64,000 nucleotides of DNA. Origin: Galeruca laticollis. Lineage: Eukaryota; Arthropoda; Insecta; Coleoptera; Chrysomelidae. A model generated the notes under the pieces. That model was given only the letters and a program-made list of their open reading frames with translations. It searched no databases and had not been told where the DNA came from. The stretch covers positions 180,106,445 through 180,170,444 of the forward strand of contig OY998176.1 in assembly GCA_963921935.1 (NCBI GenBank), given 5' to 3'. Positions 32,767 through 43,560 of the stretch are shown one piece after another. A program made the translations under genes and the position numbers. How positions within the stretch are numbered: the stretch's first letter is position 1; each line of letters begins with the position of its first letter.

Positions 32767-34950
32767 TTGCCACAAAATAACGATCAAGCAATATTTAATG
32801 GTGGTGATCCAGTTAATGAAGATTTGTTTTTTGCAAGCATCAATAAGTTAGGTCCTATTGCGAAGAAAAAAGAAAATCTTATGGAAAATGAAAATTTTTG
32901 GAAGTTAATGCAAAGTGCTAACAAAAAACAACTAAGTCTCTTACTTCATTTTATATACAAGAATTTATCAGGCGATAAAGAGCCACTGCAATTGTTTTTC
33001 ACTGGTGCTGCTGGGTGTGGAAAAACTTATGTCATCAAGCTTTTGATGGAAATTCACAATCGTTACACAGATACAGACGGACATTGTAATGCATACATAA
33101 CATGCGCATCTACAGGTAAAGCTGCTGTTGCGATAAATGGCACAACAGTTCATACTGCTCTTAAAATATCTTTGTATAAATTGTTACCATTATCATATGA
33201 AGTATTGGCTCAATACAGAACACTTTTTAAATATGTAAAAGTAATTATAGTAGACGAAGTTAGTATGATAAGCGCAGAACTACTTCATAAAATTGATAAA
33301 CGACATAAAGAAATAACAGGAAATTATGAAGTTAATTATGGAAATTTAGATATCATATTAATTGGAGATTTAAGACAACTGCCCCCAGTTAGAGCTACAG
33401 CTATTTTCAAGCCAATCAAAGGCAATTTGGATACAAGAATTGATCTATGGCGCAATTTAAAATTTTACAAATTAGATGAAGTAATGAGACAAGACAATAA
33501 GATATTTTCTAATCTTTTAACAAAGATTGGAGATGAGATTAAATTAGATGAAGAAGAATTAAAAATAATTTAATCAAGATTCTTTGACACAGATGATGTA
33601 AACAGACTATGTCCAAATGGAGTCAGATTATTCTTTAAAAATGATACTGTTACTCAATATAATAATTATGTTCTTACAAAATCAAGTAATAAGGTTATTT
33701 CCAAGGCAATAGACATTTATATTAACTGTCACTCCGATGAGCAACAAAATTTTTTGCGTGATAAAGTTCATAAAAAATCAACAATTGATACTGGAGGTTT
33801 ACCTGAAGAAATTATTTTCGTCGAAAACAAAAATTACATAATTACAACTAATATTGATGTATCTGATGGATTGGCTAATGGCGCAGTTGGTAAATTAAGT
33901 CATATTGAATACACAAGTGATCAAACTGTAAATCGAGTATGGTTATTATTTCCTGATAAAAAGACAGGCGAAAAATTACGAAAAAAATGTTCTTCTTATA
34001 TTATAAAAAACAATTTAGATAAATTAGCTGTTCCTATTATTCAACGAACAGCATCAATACCGTTAAATAACAATAAAACAATATTACTAAAAATATGCCA
34101 TTTCCCACTTGTCCCAGCAAGTGCAATGACAATTCATAAATCTCAAGGAGGTACTTTCGATGAAATCGTTTATGAATATGAAAAGAGTCAAGATCAGCAA
34201 TTAGTGTATGTTGCATTATCAAGAGCCACAACTTTAGAAAAATTATTTATTGTCACACCAAATAACGATTTTAAATTCTATCATGGACGTCGAAATACCC
34301 CTTCTACTTTAGCAGTAAGAAAAGAGTTAGAAAGATTAGAAACTAAAAGTTTAATAACAATAGATCAACATATAGTTGATATGATTAAAGAAGCAGAAGG
34401 ACTGTCTATTTATACATTCAATTGCCAAAGCTTACGAGCTCATAAGTTAGATCAAGTCCTACAAAATTGTGATATATTATTGTTATCTGAAACATGGATG
34501 AACGATGATGAAAATATAGAAATTCCAAATTTTAGATGTGTTATTAAATATAAAAGACGACAAAGAAGAGCTGGAGGGGTTGCAATATTTCAGAAAAATT
34601 CAGATAGTAATAATACATTAGAATTAACTGATAACAATCATTCATCACCGTATGATGCTGAAAATCTAGAAAGATCACAAGAATTAAGTGTCGGTGATTT
34701 GTGTGCAGTAATATGTACAACTGCAAAACAATTATCTATAATTATTATATCAATATATATTTATCCGAAACAAAAAATTAATGAAATTATCGAGTTTATT
34801 TTCAACAAATTATTAATATATACTATACCACATGTATCCGAAGCTAAATCAGAAAAAGATAAGATTCCAATGATCTTAGCTGGAGATTTTAATGTAAATT
34901 TTAGTGACAAAAGTTCAGAACCACTCATTTCATTTTTATATGATAAATAA
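32767..34950 (+). pseudogene. Pif1-like helicase fused to apurinic-type endonuclease (Helentron)
   Basis: Two pieces in one frame, 32767-33573 and 33754-34950, separated only by a TAA at 33571-33573. The first has FTGAAGCGKTYVIK (Walker A), VIIVDEVSMIS (Walker B) and ILIGDLRQLPPV. The second has NGAVGKL, AMTIHKSQGGTFDEI and YVALSRATTLEKLFI, helicase motifs V-VI. The same frame then becomes an endonuclease: YTFNCQSLRAHKLDQVLQ, LLLSETWM and LAGDFNVNFSD, ending in a stop at 34948-34950. The last endonuclease block (TRYGTCLDAVF, then YHQPI) follows beyond that stop to about 35130. Confidence 0.85.
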
Positions 34951-35209
34951 CAATTAAAAATAAACAATGACATTCATATTTCAACAACAAGATATGGAAC
35001 TTGCTTGGATGCTGTTTTTTCAAGACACTTGAATTCATTGAGATCTGAAGTATTTGCATCCTACTTTAGCTATCATCAGCCAATTATTTCTATTTTGCCA
35101 AATAAAAATGACAGTGCAGATAAAGATATTTGAATCTGTGATTCATTAACATAAGTCATATTAATTACTTATATAGTTCTTTTCTTGATGTAGAATGTTT
35201 ATGTATATG

Positions 35210-35210
<1 letters not shown>

Positions 35211-35252
<42 letters not shown>
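35211..35252. repeat. (TA)n microsatellite at Helentron right side
   Basis: TA repeat of about 40 bp following 'tatgtatatgtaa'. Confidence 0.9.
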
Positions 35253-35259
<7 letters not shown>

Positions 35260-35337
35260 GTCTATTAAATTATTTCATATTAAAAAAATTTTAATATTGT
35301 TTTTATTCTCAGTTATTGTCAATGAAAATACAAAAAA

Positions 35338-35774
35338 TGTATGCGTCAGTCCAAAACTAACAGCGTCAAAAGTGAAACTTTCCATGTAATTCAAAAACTG
35401 TCAATGAGTGTACAAAAAAATACATTGCAGCAAAGAAAAATTGACTGGAAATTATAATAAAAATGATTTATAATAAAAATCAAGAAAAATCTACAGACTA
35501 TCCCGAATTAATTACTACGGAAGTTTCACTTGTACGTACTATTATTTACATATACATAAAACTATATACATATACGTACAAGTGAAACTTCCGTAGTAAT
35601 TAATTCGGGATAGTCTGTAGATTTTTCTTGATTTTTATTATAAATCATTTTTATTATAATTTCCAGTCAATTTTTCTTTGCTGCAATGTATTTTTTTGTA
35701 CACTCATTGACAGTTTTTGAATTACATGAAAAGTTTCACTTTTGACGCTGTTAGTTTTGGACTGACGCATACAT
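35338..35774. mobile_element. Near-perfect foldback element with 200-bp arms
   Basis: Arms 35338-35538 and 35573-35774 are inverted copies that differ at only a few bases, around a 34-bp loop. Ends read TATGCGTCAGTCC...GGACTGACGCATA, which would fit a TA target site of a Tc1/mariner-type MITE, but the palindrome continues four bases outward. No coding sequence. The high arm identity suggests a recent origin or hairpin-driven conversion. Confidence 0.85.
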
Positions 35775-35913
35775 TGTTTTTCTTAGAATTCAAATTAAAA
35801 AAAAACATTTATGTAGTTCCTTTTGTAACAATGAAATGTTCATCCCTAAATTTCAAATCGGCCGCACATTTAATAACAAAATAGCGGGCTGGCTAGTGAT
35901 TTCGTTGGCAAAC

Positions 35914-36486
35914 TATACAGGGTGTTTCCAAAGTAATCTGAAATATAGTAGTGGACGCTTTGCCACTCCATTTTAAGACGGAAATTTCTGATGCACATTT
36001 GTGATAATTGATGAGTCTTGTCGTTAATGAGATACAGGGTGCTGAATTGTTGTATTATTTCAACTTTGATGCCGGTGGAAAAGTCCCGTCTTTTATTTAA
36101 TATTGTACTTACTCCTCTCTTTCGAATCTTACTAATTTCTTTCTTTTCAATTCATAAACGTAGCCGCTACGAATTTTTTTAAGGTGGCTCAAATTTTTTA
36201 TTGAAAATCACCCCAAAAAAATTCGTAGCGGCTACGTTTATGGATTGGAAAAAATTAAACTGAAAGAGGGAGGTAAGTACAATCATAAAAGAAATACGGC
36301 ATTTCTCCACCGGCATTACATACAGAGTTACAGAACATCAAAGTTGAAATAATAAAACAATTCAACACCCTGTATCTTATTAACGACAAGACTTATCACA
36401 CATGTTTATGAGAAATTTCCGTCTTAAAATGGAGTGACGAAGCGCCCACTACAAAATTTTAGATTACTTAAGAAACACCCGTATAT
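35914..36486. mobile_element. Foldback MITE with ACAGGGTG ends
   Basis: TATACAGGGTGTTTC at 35914 pairs with GAAACACCCGTATA at 36473-36486. Arms are about 260 bp around a loop at 36183-36213. A second ACAGGGTG lies inside each arm (36034 and its mirror at 36366-36373). The arm motif and the internal repeat of the end motif resemble the IS630-type element at 5177-7266, which makes that family a candidate source of the transposase. Confidence 0.8.
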
Positions 36487-38029
36487 AAAGAGAATGCATA
36501 TTTATTTGGAATATGTACTGTTTATTTTTTGTACGAACATTTGTATAAGTTTTATTGAATATTTTTTTATGTCTATTCTATCGAAACGCACAATAGAGAA
36601 GAGCTTCAATGATGATACTGATCTGAAACCTTTTACAGAGTCATGATGGATTCCTCACTACTTCATTATCTATTTAGATTCCTTTTGATATGATCTTCAT
36701 TAGAGTTACACCTAAGTCTATCAATTCAAGTGAACTCAAGAATTTTTTTAAAATTTCGTGTTCACACTTTTCTTTTTGAAATTCTGTTTCAAAGTTTTTT
36801 TTCAAAGCCTAACTCTTCACAGGTTTCGAATTATTCAATAGTATGAAAAAAACCTTCCATCAAACTCACACGGCTCAATGGAGCATATAAAGGAAAGTTG
36901 ATTTCAATCGCCGTATTTTTAGCTCTAGTTCACTCTGTAGGATTACTTGTTTGTTGTTCTGCGACACCCTGTATATAGACATCACACCAGTAGAGCTATT
37001 AGCACATGTTTAAGTTTTGCATTTATCAGACTCCCTATATATTGGAGCATAGCTTTCATTTTTGCTCTGCACTGTTTGGAACCGGTGGTGTAGTAATGAA
37101 CAGACCAAACCCCTATGGTGTTGGTGTAGTGTATACATAGCTTTTATTGCTCTCTACAACTTTTATTTAAGACATTTTTTGCCTAAGATCAGATAAGGAT
37201 GAAGTTATCGTCAATACAGTTATCATTGATACACTCTGTATATACCAGAGAGAGTTTCAACGTCTCCGAAATTTTTCTGAAATTCAATATTCTGGGTCAA
37301 CTACTAACAATTCACCTAGTAATCTGATTGCATTTAGGATTTCAGAATTTTCACAAAAAAAACTTGACTTCTGCTATGGTAAAGTAGAAAAATATGCCAA
37401 TTCGAAAATTAACTTGAAAATTGAGTAGTAATTTTACTTCATCTCGTGGTTTCCGTTGGAAAATTCAATTCATTTTCTCCGTATCTACGGAAATTTAGAA
37501 TTCTTTAGTTTGTTTTCTCGCCAGCATTATTCATTTTCATCGCCAGTAGTGTTTTATTTTGCCTCAAAATCAGATTTGAATGAATTGTAGAACGAAAATA
37601 TAATTTTTCTATTAATAACGGTAGATATTCTGCAATAACTAGCATCCTCCGCACTGTCAATAATGGTATCAAAAAATTAAAACAGATGTTAATCATCACA
37701 TTCAATCTTAAATGATTTCTATAACTGTTCTTCCATATGTATACTGACGGATGCCACTTTGTGTGTCAGATGTATAATAAATATATAAGTGTCCTACTAT
37801 AACGCCGCGTACGGAGATCCTGTGAACCTTGGTGCATAGGTTTATACAAAAAACGACGAAAGTGACGTCCTGCTGAATTCATCAGCAATAGATTCCCAAG
37901 CATTCACTGAACCGTTTGCGATATTTTGGAGCTCGATGCACTGTGACGCCGTATATCGGATGTCATAGTGTCGTGGACGCCTCACCTACCGCGAGTTTAA
38001 CATGGGCGGATGCCACTTCACGCCGTGAA
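36487..38029. other. Intronic sequence with no recognised gene
   Basis: Contains one further 'acaccctgtatata' at 36964 without a partner. The stretch 37800-38010 is locally GC-richer (words such as 'acgccgcgtacgg', 'gacgccgtatatcgg') and holds the repeat words shared with 25840-26050. Confidence 0.35.
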
Positions 38030-38031
38030 TG

Positions 38032-38093
<62 letters not shown>
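38030..38093. repeat. (TA)n microsatellite
   Basis: TA repeat that directly adjoins the 38094-38340 inverted repeat; a mirrored TA tract adjoins its partner at 41162. Confidence 0.95.
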
Positions 38094-38098
<5 letters not shown>

Positions 38099-38340
38099 GA
38101 TTTATTATACTTTTCAATGTTATATTATGTAATAGAATGTTTGTTTATTCAATTGTTTTTTATGTTGATATTTCGATATATAACCCATTATACACATTAT
38201 CAACTGAATGAGAAGGGGTGACGTCAACAATAAGATGGATACGCACGCGGTAAAAGATTGCTGATGGCCGCCTCATGATTGAGGCATGCGCAGATCGAAT
38301 TGAGTCAAAAATTACCATGATGGACCTTGGCGATTTCCCA
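38094..38340. repeat. Inverted repeat X, left copy
   Basis: It is the reverse complement of 40918-41161 with high identity ('gtgatttattatacttttc', 'gaggcatgcgcagatcgaat', 'ggaccttggcgatttccca'). The pair with its TA tails flanks the left arm of the larger inverted duplication. Confidence 0.85.
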
Positions 38341-39079
38341 TATCTAGGACTCGTATGAATGAGATATCTATAAATCGTAAAGAATAATCGACTGATCATC
38401 ATCATCATCATCATCATAATGCTTGTTCGAGTTAATATATGAACTATCTTCATGTTTTACCACAAACTATAATGCTTATTGAACTTAATGTATTAACTCA
38501 TACTTTTATATCTAACCACAAAAAAACAGTTTTCATGATTAACTACTGATGCTGATAGATATGGTAACTTGTACTCAACTGTCAATGTCATGAAATAAAT
38601 GTACTTTTATATTATTTTCTATTCCTGAATATCAGCAATGAAAACAACTGACCCGAAATAAAAAAAATATTGACACATAAATATGTCGCACTTATATTTC
38701 TACAAAATACCAGATCTATATATAAAAAACGTTTCGTTCTTTCGTACCAATTGGCCAAATCGGTTTTTTAAAAAAGGGTTGCAGGTGTTATTACCCAAGA
38801 TATAGTGTTCATTGCCAAATTACAGATATATTTCCCTCTTAGACGACGTTTACAGGTACCACCTATAACGGAAAATCGATTGATCAAGGAGTTAGAAAAA
38901 ACAAATTATCTAGACATAGTTTAGAACATTCTGATTAATGAAACTATTACAATTACATATTTCTGGTACTTACATTGAACATTCCAATGAAAGTTCAAAC
39001 TTCCACAATAAATTGTAAATGGCTTTTGTGTGTTGAATTTATTCTTACCAAAAATACGCTATAACCACGGATCTACAAT

Positions 39080-39655
39080 AAGCAAAGAAATTCCAAAATT
39101 TCCAGCAATACCCGTGAAATTAATGGTGCCAAATGATTATCCCCATATATAGGGTGAATTCGAATTTATTTTATTTTAGTTAGCTTTAAGTAAGTTAGAT
39201 GAAGATACTGTTAGAGCTTTTGATATGAAATATAGAACACTGACTTGCCTACGTATACAGAACTTATGAATTTCGTAAGAAGTCCATCTAAGATTTCAAA
39301 TTTTAATATCACTAGAACTTCTACTTCAGATCAAAGAGATCGTGATGTGGCAAATCTGGTAAAGTCGTGAAAACCCATGGGAACCTTTCTTGCTAAAGAA
39401 AACAAAGGTAATAAAAGCACATGCAATTTTTGTGACAGATCGTGACATTATCTTGTGATTAAATGTGTAAGTTTAAAAGTCAGCCGCCTTCAAAACGCTA
39501 CGAAGCGGTACGAGACAATGACTGGTGTTTTAATTGCTTATCTTCGAGCCACGGGGTGAGAAGTTGTTCTACGTAAAGGAGTGGCGTTGTTTGTACTAAA
39601 AACAGAATGTTTTTTCTCTATTATCAGTCTTTTAACCCTCTAAAGGGTGTAGTGA
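39080..39655 (+). pseudogene. BEL/Pao Gag zinc-knuckle region (left arm)
   Basis: Frames around 39420-39570 hold the eroded pattern C-x2-C...H...C followed by the R-Y-E...CFNCL-x4-H...C array typical of BEL/Pao Gag. Stops and frame changes are frequent, and the inverted copy at 43080-43560 shows the knuckle more clearly. The continuation is cut at about 39655 by a LINE in the opposite orientation. Confidence 0.6.
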
Positions 39656-40400
39656 TACTATTTTAGGTATGTGTTTGAATTTGGTGTTTCCATGCGTCTC
39701 TGTCTTGTGCTAGATGAATTACTTCGTGCATTGAGTGTCCCGTCATTTCTTTTTATTCTATCAGTCCACCGCATTGCAGACCGTCCTCTAGGTCTTTTTC
39801 CCTCTATTTTTCTCTCGACCATAAGGTTTTCCATATCACCTGTTCCTCTCGCTATATGGTCAAAGTAACCGAGATATGCTCCATTGATTAGGTTTAGCAG
39901 ACGCTTTTTGATTTTTAGTTCTTGTAGAACAGAGGCGTTTGTTCTGTGTTCCACCCGTAACTCGGAGGCTTCAATTTTTTTTTGATCTGTTTTCTTCAAT
40001 GTACATGTTCCAGCCGAGTAGGCAGCAATTGGGAAGATCAAGGAATTTGCCTGGATTACTTCCACTGTTTCTGTAATGGTTTGATTTCTTCATATTTTTT
40101 TGAGTTCGGCTGTTACCGATCTGGCCAATACCAATCTTCTCTCTATTTCCACTGAACAGTCTCCATCTTTGGTTATCAACGATCCCAGGTATACAAACTT
40201 GACCACCACATCAAATCTCGCTACGTTTTTGATGTTGGATGTGTCATTGGATTGATCGATGGTCATTACTTTGGTTTTTGTTTTGTTGATTTTTGAACCA
40301 TATTCTCTACTATAGTTTTTTGTTCTGTTCTGACCTTGGCGTTATTTTGTTTGTAGATTCTCCTAATATCTTTATCACATACGGGTAAATGAGAGGCAGG
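39656..40400 (-). mobile_element. Nested LINE fragment (left arm), RT domain deleted
   Basis: The minus-strand frame 39658-40065 encodes the LINE C-terminus (IFPIAAYSAGT..., a GKRPRGRSAMRWTDRIK block and a terminal TYLK). Upstream, the sequence jumps from the thumb region to the 5' side ('...actatagtttttt|gttctgttctgacc'), removing the segment that in the right arm encodes RQGCILSP and YADDTLIIA. A clear internal deletion of an otherwise duplicated element. Confidence 0.75.
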
Positions 40401-40436
40401 TCGTTGTTCAAATGAAGAAGTAGTATCCCAGCGCTT

Positions 40437-40830
40437 TTGGAAGAGGCTGTTTCAACTCTAAATAATTATACCATTTTAGATACCCACTTATGTGCCAAAG
40501 TTAACGATCTAGATAATGTTAACAATTATCCAACTTTACTTTTGTCTGTAGTGGTTACGGTGATGAATAGTGCGGCTGAAAATTGCACTGTTCGGTTGAT
40601 TTTAGATTCAGGTAGCCAAGCAAATTTATTAACACTCGAGGGTTGTAAATGGTTATGATTGAAAATTTCAAAATACTGTTCTTCTATTCCAGATCTTGGC
40701 AACAACCCAGCAAGCGATTAGGGATATAACTACGTTAACAATTGCATCGCGTTTTAATTCGGTGAACTGCTTTACAATTTATGCAATTTTAGTTGAAAAA
40801 AGAGAAGAGAAGAGAAGAGAATCGTCTATA
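40437..40830 (+). pseudogene. BEL/Pao aspartic protease region (left arm)
   Basis: The frame 40437-40658 contains VVVTVMNSA then VRLILDSGSQANLLT, the retropepsin active-site D-S-G-S in a BEL/Pao context. A stop at 40656-40658 and a frame change follow; a second frame (40696-40950) continues with the TTQQAIRDITTLTIASRF block up to 40800. The inverted copy at 41621-42062 has the same breaks, so they predate the duplication. Confidence 0.75.
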
Positions 40831-40917
40831 TTCTTTAGAAAAAATATTAGCAAAAGACCACACAGAAGTAAAGGAGCTATGCGGGTTCTAGGCCATTCCT
40901 TATGTAAAATAACATGG

Positions 40918-41156
40918 GAAATCGCCAAGGTCCATCGTGGTAATTTTTGACTCAATTCGATCTGCGCATGCCTCAATCATGAGGCGGCCATCAGCAATCT
41001 TGTACCGCGTGCGCATCCATCTTATTGATGACGTCACCTCTTCTCATTCAGTTGATAATGTGTATAATGGGTTATATATCAAAATATCAACATAAAAAAC
41101 AATTGAATAAACAAACATTCTATTACATAATATAACATTGAAAAGTATAATAAATC

Positions 41157-41161
<5 letters not shown>
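40918..41161. repeat. Inverted repeat X, right copy
   Basis: Partner of 38094-38340 in opposite orientation, lying just inside the left arm's inner end and followed by a TA microsatellite. Confidence 0.85.
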
Positions 41162-41208
<47 letters not shown>

Positions 41209-41244
41209 TTATATATATATATATCTTTATATATATATATATGT

Positions 41245-41333
<89 letters not shown>
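41162..41333. repeat. Compound (TA)n/(TG)n microsatellite
   Basis: About 150 bp of TA with TATGTATA and TATTTATA interruptions, then about 20 bp of TG. The poly-Ile/Tyr frames across it are artefacts. Confidence 0.95.
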
Positions 41334-41334
<1 letters not shown>

Positions 41335-41698
41335 TTACACTGAACATCATTTGGATCCAATGAAAAACGTTTTGACACTAGTGCCTCTTCCCAAAAATTG
41401 GTAAAAACATGTTTATTAGAATTGCTCTTCTTACACCGTAAAAAGTACCATAGTTGGTGAATTTAAGGTAGGTATTTTTCCCATTATAACGTAATCTACA
41501 GCCGGTTGTACTACCACAGGTGATCGCACGACTCCCACTATTCGGTTTTGGCCCAAAATTGTAGCAAATAACTCTGCCCCTTAAATACCATTCACCGTTC
41601 TGGGTGTGTCAAAATGATCATCAGCTAGTGCAAGCAAGCCCTTGAACGTCGGGTAAAACATTGAAATCTACTTCAAACTTGGTTAGTTTATCAGTAAT
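41334..41698 (-). pseudogene. Continuation of BEL/Pao pol in the right copy only
   Basis: The minus-strand frame 41621-41803 continues past the point where the left arm ends, reading KLTKFEVDFNVLPDVQGLACTS and on towards 41400, as expected for the stretch after the protease. This part is absent on the left, so the left copy is the truncated one. Confidence 0.5.
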
Positions 41699-41840
41699 TT
41701 TTTCAACTAAAATTGCATAGATTGTAAAGCAGTTCACCGAATTAAAACGCGATGCAATTGTTAACGTAGTTATATCCCTAATCGCTTGCTGGGTTGTTGC
41801 CAAGATCTGGAATAGAAGAACAGTATTTTGAAATTTTCAA

Positions 41841-42062
41841 TCATAACCATTTACAACCCTCGAGTGTTAATAAATTTGCTTGGCTGCCAGAATCTAAAAT
41901 CAACCGAACAGTGCTATTTTTAGCCGCACTATTCATCACCGTAACCACTACAGAAAAAAGTAAAGTTGGATAATTGTTAACATTATTTAGATCGTTAACT
42001 TTGGCACATAAGTGGGTATCTAAAATGGTATAATTATTAAGAGTTGAAACAGCCTCTTCCAA
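41841..42062 (-). pseudogene. BEL/Pao aspartic protease region (right arm)
   Basis: 73 codons with the same VRLILDSGSQANLLT active-site block as 40437-40658. A few amino acid differences (for example NNVNN against DNVNN, KNST against ENCT) date the duplication as recent but not immediate. Confidence 0.75.
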
Positions 42063-42154
42063 AAGCGCTGGGATGCTACTTCTTCATTTAAACAACGACC
42101 TGCCTCTCATTTACCCGTATGTGATAAAGATATTAAGAGGATCTACAAACAAAA

Positions 42155-43085
42155 TAACGCCAAGGTCAGAACAGAACAAACAATGTCCAGAGCGTCTAAG
42201 ATAGAGGCCGGCGTCAGGCAGGGATGCATACTCTCGCCTCTCCTTCACAACATATATAGCGAATACATAATGAGAAAAGTCCTTCACGATTGGGAAGGTG
42301 GAATATCAATTGGAAGAAGAAAAATAAGTAACCAGAGGTATGCGGACGACACGTTGATTATTGCAGCAAACGAAGAACAACTGATAAACATAATAAACAA
42401 ATTTTTAGAACTATAGTAGAGAATATGGTTCAAAAATCAACAAAACAAAAACCAAAGTAATGATCATCAATCAATCCAATGACACATCCAACATCAAAAA
42501 CGTAGCGAGATTTGATGTGGTGGTCAAGTTTGTATACCTGGGATCGTTGATAACCAAAGATGGAGACTGTTCAGTGGGAATAAAGAGAAGATTGGCATTG
42601 GCCAGATCGGCAACAGCAGAACTCAAAAAAATATGGAGAAATCAAACCATTACAGAAACAGTGGAAGTAATCCAGGCAAATTCCTTGATCTTCCCAATTG
42701 CTGCCTACTCGGCTGGAACATCTACATTAAAGAAAACAGATCGAAAAAGAATTGAAGCCTCCGAGTTATGGGTGTATAAGAGTTTCATGGGTGGAACACA
42801 GAACAAACGCCTCTGTTCTACAAGAAATAAAAATCAAAAAACGTCTGCTAAACCTAATCATTGGAGCATATCTCTGTTACTTTGACCAGATAGCGAGACG
42901 AACAGGTGATATGGAAAACCTTATGGTCGAGAAAAAAATAGAGGGGGAAAAGACCTAGAGGACGGTCTGCAATGCGGTGGGCTGACAGAATAAAAAGAAA
43001 TGACGGGACACTCAATGCACGAGGTAATTCAACTAGCACAAGACAGAGACGCATGGAAACACCAAATTCAAACACATACCTAAAA
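42155..43085 (+). mobile_element. Nested LINE fragment (right arm) with RT catalytic motif
   Basis: The frame 42183-42416 has EAGVRQGCILSPLLHNIYSEY and NQRYADDTLIIAANEEQL, RT blocks 4-5, with the YADD catalytic pair. A stop at 42414-42416 precedes 42460-42885 (FVYLGSLITKDG, IKRRLALAR), and a frame change leads to the C-terminal part near 42950-43085. It is 5'-truncated. The end 'cacatacctaaaatag' is the LINE 3' terminus; beyond it BEL/Pao sequence resumes. Related to jockey/RTE-type LINEs; clade not settled. Confidence 0.8.
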
Positions 43086-43560
43086 TAGTATCACTATACC
43101 CTCTAGAGGGTAGAAAGAATGATAATAGAAAAAAAACATTTTGTTTTTAGTACAAACAACGCCACTCCTTTGCGTAGAACAACTTCTCACCCCGTGGCTC
43201 GAAGATAAGCAATTAAAACAACAGTCATTATCTCGTACCGCTTCGTAGCGTTTTGAAGGCGACTGACTTTTAAACTTACACATTTTATCACAAGATAATG
43301 TCACGATCTGTCACAAAAATTGCATGTGCTTTTATTACCTTTGTTTTCTTTAGCAAGAAAGGTTCCCATGGGTTTTCATGACTTTACCAGATTTGCCACA
43401 TCACGATCTATTTGATCTGAAGTAGAAGTTCTAGTGATATTGAAATTTGAAATCTTAGATGGACTTCTTACGAAATTCATCAGTTCTGTATACGTAGGCA
43501 AGTCAGTGTTCTATATTTCATATCAAAAGCTATAACTACTTAAAGCTAACTAAAATAAAA
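43080..43560 (-). pseudogene. BEL/Pao Gag zinc-knuckle region (right arm)
   Basis: The minus frame 43080-43304 reads CKFKSQSPSKRYEAVRDND then CCFNCLSSSHGVRSCST, a C-x2-C-x4-H-x4-C knuckle array with the R-Y-E-x-V spacer typical of BEL/Pao Gag. Upstream the Gag is eroded by stops. Confidence 0.75.

Larger units (their letters stand above)
28870..35250 (+). mobile_element. Helentron (Helitron2-type rolling-circle transposon)
   Basis: Coding remnants on the plus strand in the order OTU-type cysteine protease, basic/zinc-finger region, Rep (HUH) nuclease, Pif1-like helicase and apurinic-type endonuclease. This is the established Helentron layout, in which the endonuclease is fused behind the helicase. 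The total is near 6 kb. Breaks are few: frame changes near 29300 and between Rep and helicase (32758/32767), and stops at 29851, 33573 and 34950. A TA microsatellite marks the right side. Exact termini not determined. Confidence 0.85.
38341..40800 (+). repeat. Left arm of a 2.5-kb inverted duplication (BEL/Pao fragment with nested LINE)
   Basis: The reverse complement matches 41699-44383 almost base for base over the whole length, including the Gag zinc-knuckle region, a LINE insertion and the protease region. The left arm lacks about 230 bp of the LINE reverse transcriptase that the right arm keeps, which explains its shorter length. Both arms carry the LINE at the same point, so the duplication came after the LINE insertion. 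Confidence 0.85.

Noticed and set aside
41079..41404. Long poly-Ile/Tyr frames on both strands
   Set aside because: They are translations of TA microsatellites. The same applies at 9719-9982, 20102-20314, 25620-25934 and 37916-38221.
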